Source of the DNA: Bacteroidales bacterium
Lineage (GTDB): Bacteria; Bacteroidota; Bacteroidia; Bacteroidales; Prolixibacteraceae
DNA: 64,000 bases
Reading direction: 5' to 3'
Assembly (NCBI GenBank): GCA_012729335.1
Contig: JAAYDJ010000037.1
Location: 62,001 to 126,000, forward strand
The notes under the pieces are model-generated. The model was not told the origin of the DNA and did not search any database. It saw nothing but the letters and a program-made list of their open reading frames with translations. This document shows positions 54,820 to 63,743 of this stretch, piece by piece. Position numbers and translations under genes: made by a program. How positions within the stretch are numbered: the stretch's first letter is position 1; each line of letters opens with the position of its first letter.

Positions 54820-55440
54820 ATGATCCAGGAATTATTCAGCACCATCATCGACTGGTACATGGCCCATATCAACTATTGGACCATTACCCTGCTTATGGCC
54901 ATAGAAAGCTCATTCCTTCCCTTTCCGTCGGAGGTGATCATTCCCCCAGCGGCATGGAAGGCCGCCGAAGGAGACCTCAATATCTTCCTCGTGGTGGTGT
55001 TCGGGACGCTGGGCGCGCTGATAGGGGCCCTTTTCAATTACTATTTTGCCTTGTATCTTGGGCGGGCCATTGTATACCGTTTTGCCGAATCGAAACTGGG
55101 CCGGATGATGCTCCTGAGCCGTGAGGGGGTGGAAAAGGCGGAAGCCTATTTCGTACGCCACGGTAAGAGTTCCACACTGATCGGCCGGCTGGTCCCTGCT
55201 GTCAGACAGCTCATATCGCTGCCAGCCGGATTGGCCCGGATGAACCTGAAGGACTTTATCCTCTTCACGGCCATCGGTTCATGCGCATGGAACATCATTC
55301 TGGCGGCCATGGGGTACTTCCTCCATACCCAGAAAGAGCTTCTTCATCGTTATTATACGGAGCTCACCTGGGGCATGCTGGCCCTCGGGGTGGTTTTTGT
55401 CATTTACCTGGTTTTTAAGTTCATAAAGAAAAAGGAATAG
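54820..55440 (+). CDS. DedA family membrane protein
   Basis: 206 residues. The DedA/SNARE-associated domain shows ESSFLPFPSEVIIPPAAW, a helical hairpin, and FVRHGKSSTLIGRLVPAVRQLISLPAGLARM with the family's conserved GR-x-x-P-x-x-R. DedA proteins are proposed undecaprenyl-phosphate or phospholipid transporters. Confidence 0.93.
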   Translation: MIQELFSTIIDWYMAHINYWTITLLMAIESSFLPFPSEVIIPPAAWKAAEGDLNIFLVVVFGTLGALIGALFNYYFALYLGRAIVYRFAESKLGRMMLLSREGVEKAEAYFVRHGKSSTLIGRLVPAVRQLISLPAGLARMNLKDFILFTAIGSCAWNIILAAMGYFLHTQKELLHRYYTELTWGMLALGVVFVIYLVFKFIKKKE

Positions 55441-55555
55441 TCTTCTTTCCCGCTCCTCCGGGCACCGGAAGATCTTTTCCCTTTCCTCCCCGTGAGGGAT
55501 GGACGGAGCGGTGATGACGCTTCCTGTAGCCGGTTGATATCTGAATTTATGAAAA

Positions 55556-55604
55556 TCGCATGGTGCTCCGACCACAAAAGGACATGTATATTTGCTCCAT
55601 GCGA
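55556..55604 (+). promoter_or_regulatory. Inverted repeat enclosing a -7 box upstream of apbE
   Basis: Perfect 8-bp arms TCGCATGG (55556-55563) and CCATGCGA (55597-55604) enclose TATATTTG (55587-55594). No TTG is at -33, which could mean activator dependence. The leader to apbE would be about 85 nt. Confidence 0.45.
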
Positions 55605-55684
55605 CTTCCACGGGCGTGAAGCACTAAACTGGCTTCACCTCGTTATATAATTGAAGAACAAGTTATTAACAAACATAGATACTA

Positions 55685-56704
55685 ATGAATAGGCTGGTGC
55701 GTTTCGTGGTCCTGTTGGGGATAGGGGGGATGCTTTTTCTCTCATCCTGCCGGCAGCCGGGGTATTTATATAATGAGGGTAAGATTTATGGGACGGTATA
55801 CCACATCGTCTATGAGCATCCCCGTGGTGAGGATCTTCATGCGGAGATCGATGAGGAACTGGCGCGCCTGAATGCGATTTTCTCCACCTTCGACACTGCC
55901 TCGCAGATTTCGAAGGTCAATATGAACCGCCCCGTGGAGCTGGATCCTCTGTTTGTCTCCTGTTTCAACAAGGCCATGGAGATTTCAGAATGGTCGGGGG
56001 GGGCCTTTGACATCACGGTGGCCCCGTTGGTCAATGCCTGGGGTTTCGGTTTCAGGCACCGCGAGAAGATCAGCCAGCCCCTGATCGACAGTTTGCTGGA
56101 GTTCACCGGATTCCGGAAGGTCAGGCTGGAAGGGGGCCGGGTCATCAAGGACCATCCTGCGACGATGCTCGACATGAGTGCCATCGCAAAAGGGTATACC
56201 TGTGACCTGATCGGGGCGTTTCTGGCGGCCAGGGGTTGCCTGAATTACATGGTGGAGATCGGCGGCGAGGTGGTGGCTAAAGGGATAAACGCCCACGGGA
56301 GCCCCTGGAGCATCGGTATCAGCAAACCTGATGAGACTTCCCTTTTCGGGAGCGCCGATCTCCAGGCGGTGGTCCTTCTGACGGAGAAGGCACTGGCGAC
56401 TTCCGGAAATTACCGAAATTTTTATGAGGAGGGCGGGAAACGGTATGCCCACACCATAGATCCTGCCACGGGCTATCCGGTGCAGCATAGCCTCCTGAGC
56501 GCCACCGTGCTGGCCGGAGACTGCATGACTGCCGACGCCCTGGCTACGGCATTCATGGTCATGGGGCTGGAAAAAGGCGTCGAACTCGCACGCCAACTTT
56601 CCGGAGTGGAAGTCTATTTCATCTATGCCGGTGAATCAGGATTCAACCAGGTTTACCTGTCTGACGGTTTTTCGCAATACCTCCAACCTGCAGACCAGGA
56701 ATAA
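55685..56704 (+). CDS. apbE: FAD:protein FMN transferase
   Basis: 339 residues, lipoprotein signal with lipobox LSSC (GGMLFLSSCRQPG). ApbE domain: GTVYHIVYEH, the EWSGGAFDITVAPLVNAWGF region, MVEIGGEVVAKG, and the metal site HTIDPATGYPVQ. It attaches FMN through a phosphoester to Thr in NqrB and NqrC, so its place after nqr is functional. Confidence 0.94.
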   Translation: MNRLVRFVVLLGIGGMLFLSSCRQPGYLYNEGKIYGTVYHIVYEHPRGEDLHAEIDEELARLNAIFSTFDTASQISKVNMNRPVELDPLFVSCFNKAMEISEWSGGAFDITVAPLVNAWGFGFRHREKISQPLIDSLLEFTGFRKVRLEGGRVIKDHPATMLDMSAIAKGYTCDLIGAFLAARGCLNYMVEIGGEVVAKGINAHGSPWSIGISKPDETSLFGSADLQAVVLLTEKALATSGNYRNFYEEGGKRYAHTIDPATGYPVQHSLLSATVLAGDCMTADALATAFMVMGLEKGVELARQLSGVEVYFIYAGESGFNQVYLSDGFSQYLQPADQE

Positions 56705-56717
56705 CAGACCTGCCCAC

Positions 56718-56954
56718 CTATTCCGCCTTTCCGACCTTCAGATTTTTAAAATTGAACTCCTCCCGGGCTTTCTTCTGCTCCAGCTTATCCTGGGTCTGCG
56801 CACAGTAAATCCCCTTTTGCCTGAGGTACTTGTTACCGCTCACATGGGTGTTGGGGAACTTTCCGCCCTTTTTGAGGAGGATGGTAATGCCTAATCCCGC
56901 AAAAGCCAGGGCTACCAGAACAATGGCCAGTATCAGTATGCTAAGAAAATTCAT
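56718..56954 (-). CDS. Small one-helix membrane protein near nqr (possible NQR maturation factor)
   Basis: 78 residues: an N-terminal helix (FLSILILAIVLVALAFAGLGITILL) then KKGGKFPNTHVSGNKYLRQKGIYCAQ with a single cysteine, a layout conserved in small Bacteroidota proteins found by nqr genes. The size and topology recall NqrM, which supplies iron to NqrD/E, but the NqrM cysteine cluster is absent, so the link is conjecture. It converges with apbE. Confidence 0.6.
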   Translation of the reverse strand: MNFLSILILAIVLVALAFAGLGITILLKKGGKFPNTHVSGNKYLRQKGIYCAQTQDKLEQKKAREEFNFKNLKVGKAE

Positions 56955-57103
56955 ATCCGTTTCATTTCGGAAGACAAAAGTAACACCTTTACGGGGATAA
57001 GAGAACCTTCGGGAAGGTGTGTCCCCATTTAAAACAAAAAAGGATACGAAAAGGTTTCCATTGGGGTACAATTTGTAACTTTAGGGCAAAAATAACAGAC
57101 GAT

Positions 57104-57478
57104 ATGGAGAAACATGTGAATGTCGTAGCCGCACTGCAGATAGGGCTGAGTATTTTCGGGATTATCGCAGGGGTTATCATACTGGTGGTGCTGAACACGA
57201 TCGGGAGCCTGGCGGGTGATCATCAGGCCAGTTTTGTGTTGCATCTGATCGGGAACATTACCGCTGGCTTTTTCTTTCTGATGAGTGCACCTGGCGTCAT
57301 TGCGGGCATAGGTCTTCTGGCGCATAAGGAGTGGGCACGGATCCTCACCCTCATCCTGTCGGTGATTAATCTGCTCAATTTCCCATTGGGAACGGCGGTG
57401 GGCGCCTATTCCATATGGGCTCTGGTGCAGGATGAGGTGGTAGCCCTCTTCCGGGGGGGCGGAAAGAAGCTGGAGTGA
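57104..57478 (+). CDS. Four-helix hypothetical membrane protein
   Basis: 124 residues, nearly all hydrophobic: four predicted helices (e.g. QIGLSIFGIIAGVIILVVL, APGVIAGIGLLAHKEWA). Resembles small DUF4064-like proteins; tentative. A TAACTTTA box (57076-57083) lies about 20 nt before the ATG at 57104, which was preferred to the longer frame. Confidence 0.6.
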   Translation: MEKHVNVVAALQIGLSIFGIIAGVIILVVLNTIGSLAGDHQASFVLHLIGNITAGFFFLMSAPGVIAGIGLLAHKEWARILTLILSVINLLNFPLGTAVGAYSIWALVQDEVVALFRGGGKKLE

Positions 57479-57579
57479 TCAGGGTGACGACTGTTCAGGA
57501 TTCGCCTTTCTTTTCTGTGGTCGTTTCCCTATAGGCCATTCTGTGTCGGGCTGGCCGGGAAGCGCCTGATTTTTTCACC

Positions 57580-57855
57580 ATGAAGATGCAATTTGACATG
57601 ATCATCAGCGGCAGGGTTCAACATGTCGGGTTCCGTTACTATGCCCGCGCCCGCGCCGAAGAGCTGGAGCTGACGGGGTATGTGCGGAACATGCCTGACG
57701 GAACCCTGCGTGTGGTGGCCGAAGGGGAGCTGTCCTCCCTGGAGACCTTTGCCGACCATCTCAGGATAGGCCCCTCCATGGCCCGCGTACAAAAGCTCAC
57801 CCTGGAACGGTCCCCCTTTACCGGAGGCTTCTGCCGGTTTGACATCAGATATTAA
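57580..57855 (+). CDS. acyP: Acylphosphatase
   Basis: 91 residues with the signature GRVQHVGFRYYARARAEEL (catalytic Arg) and TGYVRNMPDGTLRVVAEGE (catalytic Asn). It hydrolyses acyl phosphates. Separated by 8 bp from the decarboxylase gene, probably co-transcribed. Confidence 0.93.
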   Translation: MKMQFDMIISGRVQHVGFRYYARARAEELELTGYVRNMPDGTLRVVAEGELSSLETFADHLRIGPSMARVQKLTLERSPFTGGFCRFDIRY

Positions 57856-57863
57856 AAGATATA

Positions 57864-59285
57864 ATGGATAGTTATCACATGACCCCTGCCCAGTTCAGGG
57901 TGGAAGGGAAAAAACTGGTCGACTTCATAGCCGATTATTATGAAGGGATAAACAAATACCCTGTTTTATCGCAGGTGAAACCCTGGGAGGTGTACGGGCA
58001 GCTGCCTGCAGAGCCTCCCGCCACGGGAGAATCCTTTGATGCGATGCTTGCTGATGTGGAGAAAATCCTCATGCCGGGGATCACCCACTGGCAGTCGCCC
58101 GGTTTTTTTGCCTATTTCCCTGCCAACGCTTCCTTTCCGGCCATTCTGGGCGATCTGCTCTCGTCGGGACTGGGGGTCCAGGGCATGCTCTGGGCCACGA
58201 GTCCGGCCGCCACGGAACTGGAAACCCGGGTGATGGAGTGGCTGGCGGAGATGCTGGCCTTGCCGTCCTCTTTCAGGATCTCCTCTACGGGGGGCGGGGT
58301 TATCCAGGATTCGGCCTCTTCGGCGGCGTTGGCGGCCGTGGTGGCGGCCCGCGAAAGCGCTTCAGGCTTTGCTACCAACCAGTCGGGGATTTCCGCCAGG
58401 TATACGGCCTATGTCTCCTCGCAAACCCACTCCTCGGTGGAGAAAGCCGTGAAAATCGCAGGCATCGGCCGTGAGAACCTGCGGATCATCGATGTGGACG
58501 ACCGGTTTGCCATGCGCCCTGAACTGCTCCTGGAGCAGATGACCCGCGACAGTGAAGCAGGAATGGTGCCTTTCTTTGTATGTGCCACGATCGGAACCAC
58601 CTCCTCCAATGGGATGGACCCGCTCCGCGCTATCGGGGAGATCTGCCGCAGCCAGGGGGTATGGCTTCACGTAGATGCCGCCATGGCAGGCGCCGCCCTC
58701 CTCTGCTCCGAGTTCCGCCATTTCAGCGACGGACTTGAACTTGCCGACAGCTTCTGTTTCAATCCCCACAAGTGGCTGTTCACCAATTTCGACTGCGACT
58801 GCTTCTGGGTGGCCGACCGGCGCCACCTGGTCCATACCTTTTCCATTCTTCCGGAATATCTGCGCAACCAGGCCTCCGAATCGGGAGAAGTCTTCGACTA
58901 CCGTGACTGGCACGTTCAGCTCGGCCGACGCTTCCGCTCCCTGAAACTCTGGTTTGTCATCCGCCATTACGGGGTGGAAGGCCTGCAGTTCCATATCCGC
59001 AGACATGTGGAACTGGCCCGCGAATTCGCCGGCTGGATCCTTGACTCCGGGGATTTCGAACTGGTCACCCCGCCGCCGCTCAACCTGGTTTGCTTCCGCT
59101 ACAAGGGAAGCGACGATGAAAACATGGTCCTGATGCAGAAAATCAATGCCGGGGGGAAGATTTACTTCACCCACACCAAACTCAACGGAAGGGTGGTCCT
59201 CAGGCTATGCATCGCCCAAACCCATACCACCCGGGCCGATGTGGAAAAAGCATGGCAGATCATCCGGTCCACCGTTCCGGGGTAG
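57864..59285 (+). CDS. Group II PLP-dependent decarboxylase (aromatic-L-amino-acid type)
   Basis: 473 residues. The opening YHMTPAQFRVEGKKLVDFIADYY and HWQSPGFFAYFPANASFPAI are typical of aromatic amino acid decarboxylases. The PLP lysine is in SFCFNPHKWLF, and HVDAAMAGAALL contains the cofactor-binding Asp. The substrate may be tryptophan, tyrosine or DOPA; it cannot be told from sequence alone. The last six codons (R-S-T-V-P-G, stop) are the start of the first minisatellite unit. Confidence 0.88.
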   Translation: MDSYHMTPAQFRVEGKKLVDFIADYYEGINKYPVLSQVKPWEVYGQLPAEPPATGESFDAMLADVEKILMPGITHWQSPGFFAYFPANASFPAILGDLLSSGLGVQGMLWATSPAATELETRVMEWLAEMLALPSSFRISSTGGGVIQDSASSAALAAVVAARESASGFATNQSGISARYTAYVSSQTHSSVEKAVKIAGIGRENLRIIDVDDRFAMRPELLLEQMTRDSEAGMVPFFVCATIGTTSSNGMDPLRAIGEICRSQGVWLHVDAAMAGAALLCSEFRHFSDGLELADSFCFNPHKWLFTNFDCDCFWVADRRHLVHTFSILPEYLRNQASESGEVFDYRDWHVQLGRRFRSLKLWFVIRHYGVEGLQFHIRRHVELAREFAGWILDSGDFELVTPPPLNLVCFRYKGSDDENMVLMQKINAGGKIYFTHTKLNGRVVLRLCIAQTHTTRADVEKAWQIIRSTVPG

Positions 59286-59588
59286 ACCCTGCCCATGTAC
59301 ATTCCGGCAGGCGTGATTCGGTCCACCGTTCCGGGGTAGACCCTGCCCATATGCATTCCGGCAGGCGTGATCCGGTCCACCGTTCCGGGGCAGACCCTGC
59401 CCATGTGCATTCCGGCTGGCGTGATCCGGTCCTCCGTTCCGGGGTAGACCCTGCCCATGTGCATTCCGGCAGGCGTGATCCGGTCCTCCGTTCCGGGGTA
59501 AGCCCTGCCCTCATGCATTGCCGACGACGTGATCCGGTCCACCGTTCCGGGGTAGGCCCTGTCCATATGCATTCCGGCAGGCGTGATC
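59265..59588. repeat. 54-bp minisatellite, six units, seeded from the decarboxylase 3' end
   Basis: Units begin at 59265, 59319, 59373, 59427, 59481 and 59535, each CGGTCCACCGTTCCGGGG-like at the start. The first unit holds the last codons and stop of the decarboxylase. Units differ by a few substitutions. At 54 nt (18 codons) every frame stays open, giving false ORFs on both strands. The rest of the gap to araA (to 59731) has no gene; TACCTTTA at 59698-59705 is a weak -7 candidate. Confidence 0.93.
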
Positions 59589-59731
59589 CGGGACAACCTG
59601 ATCCCTGCTCCGGGTACCGTAAACCAGGGCCAGCCAGACCGCCTTTTCTGGCGGCAGTTTTATTCATAAAAGTTAATTTTACCTTTAAGAATTTTATTAC
59701 CTTTACGTCAAACAACTAAAAGAATATCACG

Positions 59732-61240
59732 ATGCAAAAATTCGCCAATCTGGAAGTATGGTTTGCCACAGGCAGCCAGCACCTATACGGAGAGAAGACC
59801 CTTCATGAAGTGGACAAGGACTCTATGGAGATCGCTCAGGGATTGAACCAATGTGAAGCCATACCGGTGAAGGTGGTTTTCAAGCCGGTGCTGACTTCCT
59901 CGGAATCGATACTGAAGTTGTGCATTGAGGCCAATTCTGCGCCGAATTGTGTAGGGGTGATCACCTGGATGCACACCTTTTCGCCTGCCAAGATGTGGAT
60001 TGCGGGATTGAAAGTACTCAACAAGCCGTTGCTGCATCTGCACACGCAATACAACAGGGACATTCCCTATGCCGACATTGACATGGATTTCATGAACCTG
60101 AACCAGTCGGCGCACGGGGGTCGTGAATATGGGTTCATTGTGAGCAGGCTGAGGAAGAACCGGAAGGTATTGGTAGGTCACTGGAAGGACCAGCAGATCA
60201 GGGAGCGGGTAGGCATCTGGGCCCGGGTAGCCGTGGCCTGGCACGACTGGCAGACGGGGAAGGTGGCCCGTTTTGGTGACAATATGCGTGAAGTGGCCGT
60301 CACCGAGGGGGATAAAGTGGAAGCGCAGATCAGGCTGGGATTTACGGTGAGTGGTTTTGGGATCGGCGATCTGGTGAAGTCGATCAAGGAGGTGGAAGAG
60401 GCCCAGGTGGCCCGTTTGGTCGATGAATATATGACCTTGTATGACGTAGATAAAGCGGGCAGGCCCGGGGGGGAATACCATCCCAACGTGCGTGTGCAGG
60501 CCCGTTATGAGCTGGGGATGAAAGCTTTCCTGGATGCCGGCGGGTTTACGGCGTTTACCACCACCTTCGAGGATTTGTACGGACTGGAGCAGTTGCCCGG
60601 GCTGGCGGTTCAGCGGTTGATGGCCCAGGGGTACGGTTTTGGTGCCGAAGGGGACTGGAAGCATGCGGCGCTGGTGCGTGCCGTCAAGGTGATGGGGGCT
60701 GGCTTACCGGGGGGAACCTCCTTCATGGAAGACTACACCTACCATCTCGATCCTGCGGGTATGAAGGTCCTGGGTGCACACATGCTGGAAATCTGTCCGT
60801 CGACCTCCAGGGCCAAACCCCGGCTTGAGGTGCATCCATTGGGGATCGGCGGGAAAGCCGACCCCGCGCGGCTGGTCTTCAACGTTCCTGATGGTCCTGC
60901 CGTCAACGCTTCGGTCATCGATATGGGCAACCGCTTCCGGATGATCGTGAATGCCGTGGAGGTGGTCAGTCCCGATGCCGATTTCCCGAAGCTGCCCGTG
61001 GCCCGTGCCATGTGGAAGCCACTGCCCGACCTGCAGACCGGCGCAGCGGCCTGGATCCTTGCAGGTGGCGCCCACCATACCGCCTTCAGCCAGCAAATCA
61101 ACAAGGAATTCCTCGAAGACTTCGCAGAAATCGCCGACATTGAATTCCTCCTCATCGACGAGAATACCAACCTCACCGATTTCAAAAAGGAACTTCGCTG
61201 GAACGAAGTCTATTACATGCTTAACAAAGGATTAAGGTAA
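59732..61240 (+). CDS. araA: L-arabinose isomerase
   Basis: 502 residues. Begins [19 protein letters not shown]; metal site regions [36 protein letters not shown] and [10 protein letters not shown]. It converts L-arabinose to L-ribulose. No araB, araD or regulator is adjacent. The stop codon lies in the loop of a hairpin. Confidence 0.95.
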   Translation: MQKFANLEVWFATGSQHLYGEKTLHEVDKDSMEIAQGLNQCEAIPVKVVFKPVLTSSESILKLCIEANSAPNCVGVITWMHTFSPAKMWIAGLKVLNKPLLHLHTQYNRDIPYADIDMDFMNLNQSAHGGREYGFIVSRLRKNRKVLVGHWKDQQIRERVGIWARVAVAWHDWQTGKVARFGDNMREVAVTEGDKVEAQIRLGFTVSGFGIGDLVKSIKEVEEAQVARLVDEYMTLYDVDKAGRPGGEYHPNVRVQARYELGMKAFLDAGGFTAFTTTFEDLYGLEQLPGLAVQRLMAQGYGFGAEGDWKHAALVRAVKVMGAGLPGGTSFMEDYTYHLDPAGMKVLGAHMLEICPSTSRAKPRLEVHPLGIGGKADPARLVFNVPDGPAVNASVIDMGNRFRMIVNAVEVVSPDADFPKLPVARAMWKPLPDLQTGAAAWILAGGAHHTAFSQQINKEFLEDFAEIADIEFLLIDENTNLTDFKKELRWNEVYYMLNKGLR

Positions 61241-61295
61241 TCCTTAATCCTTTGATCCATAAAAGAGGCTGCCAGGGTACCCTGGCAGCCTCTTT
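61226..61295 (+). terminator. Two tandem hairpins ending araA
   Basis: Hairpin 1: AAAGGATTAAGG (61226-61237) and CCTTAATCCTTT (61242-61253), loop TAAT containing the araA stop codon. Hairpin 2: a 34-nt perfect palindrome (61262-61295) centred on GGGTACCC, ending in CTCTTT. The second looks like the terminator. Confidence 0.85.
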
Positions 61296-61448
61296 CCCAT
61301 GTGCGATTTCCTGCGATCGCAGCTCTTTTTCTTTCCTCTCAGCTGCCCGTTCCTCTTTTTGGAATAGGCTTTTCCACTTACCGATGACCCGTTTTGCAGG
61401 GGAGAGCCGGTCAGTGGTCGTTGCTGTGGCCAGGTCAGGCCCCGTGTA

Positions 61449-62261
61449 TTATTTCTTTTCTGCCGGGGCGGGAACCTCCGCTGGCGCGGGCAGGTCCTTG
61501 CGGCGGATATCGAGTTCGCGGACCACGCGCGGGGCGTTCATCCTCTCGAGCTCCTCATCCCCGCCGGTTTCCAGGTTGCGGTCAATCTGCATGATCTGAT
61601 TTTCTTCCAGGGTCATTTCTTGTACCTCCTTTCTGATCACCGTAATTTTTTCACGGCCGCCACTCATTTTTTTCTTTTTAAAAGAGAGGATGCCCGGATC
61701 TGAAAGGTCAATGATGTTAGGATTTTGGAAGTGTTGCCTCCTTACGGTTCTGAATCCTGGGAGCATAGGAGTGCCGGGGGCCATCCGGCGGGTGACCATC
61801 CTTCGGGAACCCGGCCGGCCGTCACGCCTGATGAGTACATCTTCTTCGCCGGAACCGGCCTTTCTGACGAAAACCCTTACCATCTTCCCACTGTCCCCAT
61901 CCATGATCTCCTCATGAAACACCATTCCTTCCGGGGCATCTCCCGTTTTCCGGAGGGAAATCCGCCGTTCGGTTCCATCCCCTTTTCTGATGATCAACTC
62001 TTCCACCTGGGAATCGTTGCCGGCCTCTGCATCGGAAGCGACCCACACGGCATCAGCATTATCCTTAAAACGGGTTATCTTCATCTCCTTTTCCGTGATG
62101 ACCGTATCGGTCACAGTTTTCCCACCCTCGTTGATGAGGATGGTTCTGATCTCCTTTCTGGTAGTTGGGGGGGGCGGTGTTTCCTGGGCACGGCTTTCCC
62201 CACCGGCCATGACCGCCAGCATCAGCAGCGGTATACTTCCTTTAAGCAGCTTCCTGTTCAT
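61449..62261 (-). CDS. Secreted hypothetical protein
   Basis: About 270 residues. Signal peptide (LLKGSIPLLMLAVMAGGESRA), then a charged, low-complexity-like region (EIRTILINEGGKTVTDTVI, VEELIIRKGDGTERRISL, VFVRKAGSGEEDVLIRRDG), an Arg/Met-rich part and a proline/alanine tail (PAPAEVPAPAEKK). I do not recognise the family. Its start was set at 62261 because the upstream codons lack character. Confidence 0.6.
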   Translation of the reverse strand: MNRKLLKGSIPLLMLAVMAGGESRAQETPPPPTTRKEIRTILINEGGKTVTDTVITEKEMKITRFKDNADAVWVASDAEAGNDSQVEELIIRKGDGTERRISLRKTGDAPEGMVFHEEIMDGDSGKMVRVFVRKAGSGEEDVLIRRDGRPGSRRMVTRRMAPGTPMLPGFRTVRRQHFQNPNIIDLSDPGILSFKKKKMSGGREKITVIRKEVQEMTLEENQIMQIDRNLETGGDEELERMNAPRVVRELDIRRKDLPAPAEVPAPAEKK

Positions 62262-62402
62262 AAAACCAAGGTTAATAAGTTCATGAACAAATATACACAG
62301 TGATCGGCAAACTGCCTGATTTCGGGTCAAATATTTCATGGGGGTCAGAGACGGCGGCGGCGCGTGTCCATCATATGTCAACAGCTGCCGGAAGTTCCGG
62401 GA

Positions 62403-63743
62403 TCAACCCTCTCCGGAAAGCAGAGCCTTGATTTTGTCCCACAGAAGGACCCCGAGAAAGGAGACTCCCAGGACGGCGAACTCATTCAGGGTTTTGCTGA
62501 GTTCGAAGCGGAAGAGTTCTAATCCCAGCACATAATAGAGGACTGCAACGATAAAGCCGGTGATGAGGCCGGTCAGGATGATTCTGCCGGTACGGTCTTT
62601 CTGGTTTTTATTGGTGGTGATCAGGGCCCCCAGCAGTCCACCAATGAGGGAGAAGAGGATAAACATCCAGGGGAAGACGAACCGGAAGGTCACGCTTCCT
62701 TCTCTGGCGCCATCGGCCCGGGCGGTCAGCGTGGCATTACCCAGGCCCTTTGACCTGAGTGTGACCGATCCGGTTTGTCCCGCCCTGAGGGTAAGGGTGT
62801 CAGGCGTGACGGTTCCCTTGTTTTGCACGAAGAAAACGACTACCGGGCCCGATGTGGCCTGCCCGGAAAGTGAAATTCTCACAGGGAGGGCTTCAACTCC
62901 CAGCCCCTCCAGCTTTTGGGGAGGTGTTTCCACGGTGATGACCGGTTCTTTATTCACCGACACCCGGAGACCTTCCGGTCTGAAAGGGGTTCTGATCAAC
63001 ACAGGCAAGGGTGAGGTTTCAGATTTATCGGTGATGCGCACCATCATGGTGGGAAGGTTGGTATGGTCAATGAGCAGTTGTGACGGATCGGTCACCGATT
63101 GATTCCCGGATGAGATTTCCAGCATGACCGGGTCTTCGAGTTTTTTAAGCACCAATTTACCTTCCCCGTCCTCAAGAAGGAGAATTCCCAGATGGCCTTC
63201 ATAGAGCTGCAGGTCTTGGTTGAAGTTCATCGGAGAGAGGGTGTCGACCAGAATCTGGAAATGGAGGGGTTTGCTTTCACCGATGGCCTTTCCGATATAC
63301 ACATCACCCATTAATACCCCTTTCAGGGGTTTGTTTTCCTTGTTTTCGGTCACGTAGCCGCCGGAGGTGAATTCCCTGGTGGCCATTCCCTTGATCACTG
63401 CCGTTTTGGCATCCTGTGGAAGCGTGTAATTTCCGGCCGGCCTGTTGACGATGTCAATCCGGCCTGCCCGTTGTACCTCTATGGGGACTGGCTGCTCCGG
63501 GTTGATGTCAGCTCTGCGGAGGATTTTTTCCCTGGTGTATTTCCTGGTGATGGCCGTGTCTTGCACTTGTTGCGGCGAAGGATGGGAAGGGTCGGGGATG
63601 GCGGTCTGGGCAGAAGGCATCCCTGAACAGAGCAGCAGTATGGCAGCTGCAAGAATACAGCCCCTGACCTGGGGCAGCTTTGCTCCGTAACCTGCTTCTA
63701 AAGCAAGCCACAGGTTGTTTTTGTCAAAATGCGTACTCATCAT
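62403..63743 (-). CDS. Hypothetical envelope protein with periplasmic domain and C-terminal helices
   Basis: 446 residues: N-terminal signal (CILAAAILLLCSGMPSAQ), a large beta-rich periplasmic part with Ig-like segments (e.g. LPVRISLSGQATSGPVVVFFV), then three hydrophobic helices (FVFPWMFILFSLIGGLLGALI, ILTGLITGFIVAVLYYVLGL, FAVLGVSFLGVLLW). Function unknown. It is upstream of, and co-directional with, the preceding hypothetical gene. Confidence 0.65.
   Translation of the reverse strand: MMSTHFDKNNLWLALEAGYGAKLPQVRGCILAAAILLLCSGMPSAQTAIPDPSHPSPQQVQDTAITRKYTREKILRRADINPEQPVPIEVQRAGRIDIVNRPAGNYTLPQDAKTAVIKGMATREFTSGGYVTENKENKPLKGVLMGDVYIGKAIGESKPLHFQILVDTLSPMNFNQDLQLYEGHLGILLLEDGEGKLVLKKLEDPVMLEISSGNQSVTDPSQLLIDHTNLPTMMVRITDKSETSPLPVLIRTPFRPEGLRVSVNKEPVITVETPPQKLEGLGVEALPVRISLSGQATSGPVVVFFVQNKGTVTPDTLTLRAGQTGSVTLRSKGLGNATLTARADGAREGSVTFRFVFPWMFILFSLIGGLLGALITTNKNQKDRTGRIILTGLITGFIVAVLYYVLGLELFRFELSKTLNEFAVLGVSFLGVLLWDKIKALLSGEG

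Noticed and set aside
59265-59588. Possible CRISPR array
   Set aside because: The 54-bp units are directly adjacent with no unique spacers, and no cas gene is nearby.
59162-59719. Long open frames on both strands over the decarboxylase-araA gap
   Set aside because: They are translations of the 54-bp tandem repeat, which is a multiple of three and has no stop in several frames. No start signal, family match or codon character supports them.
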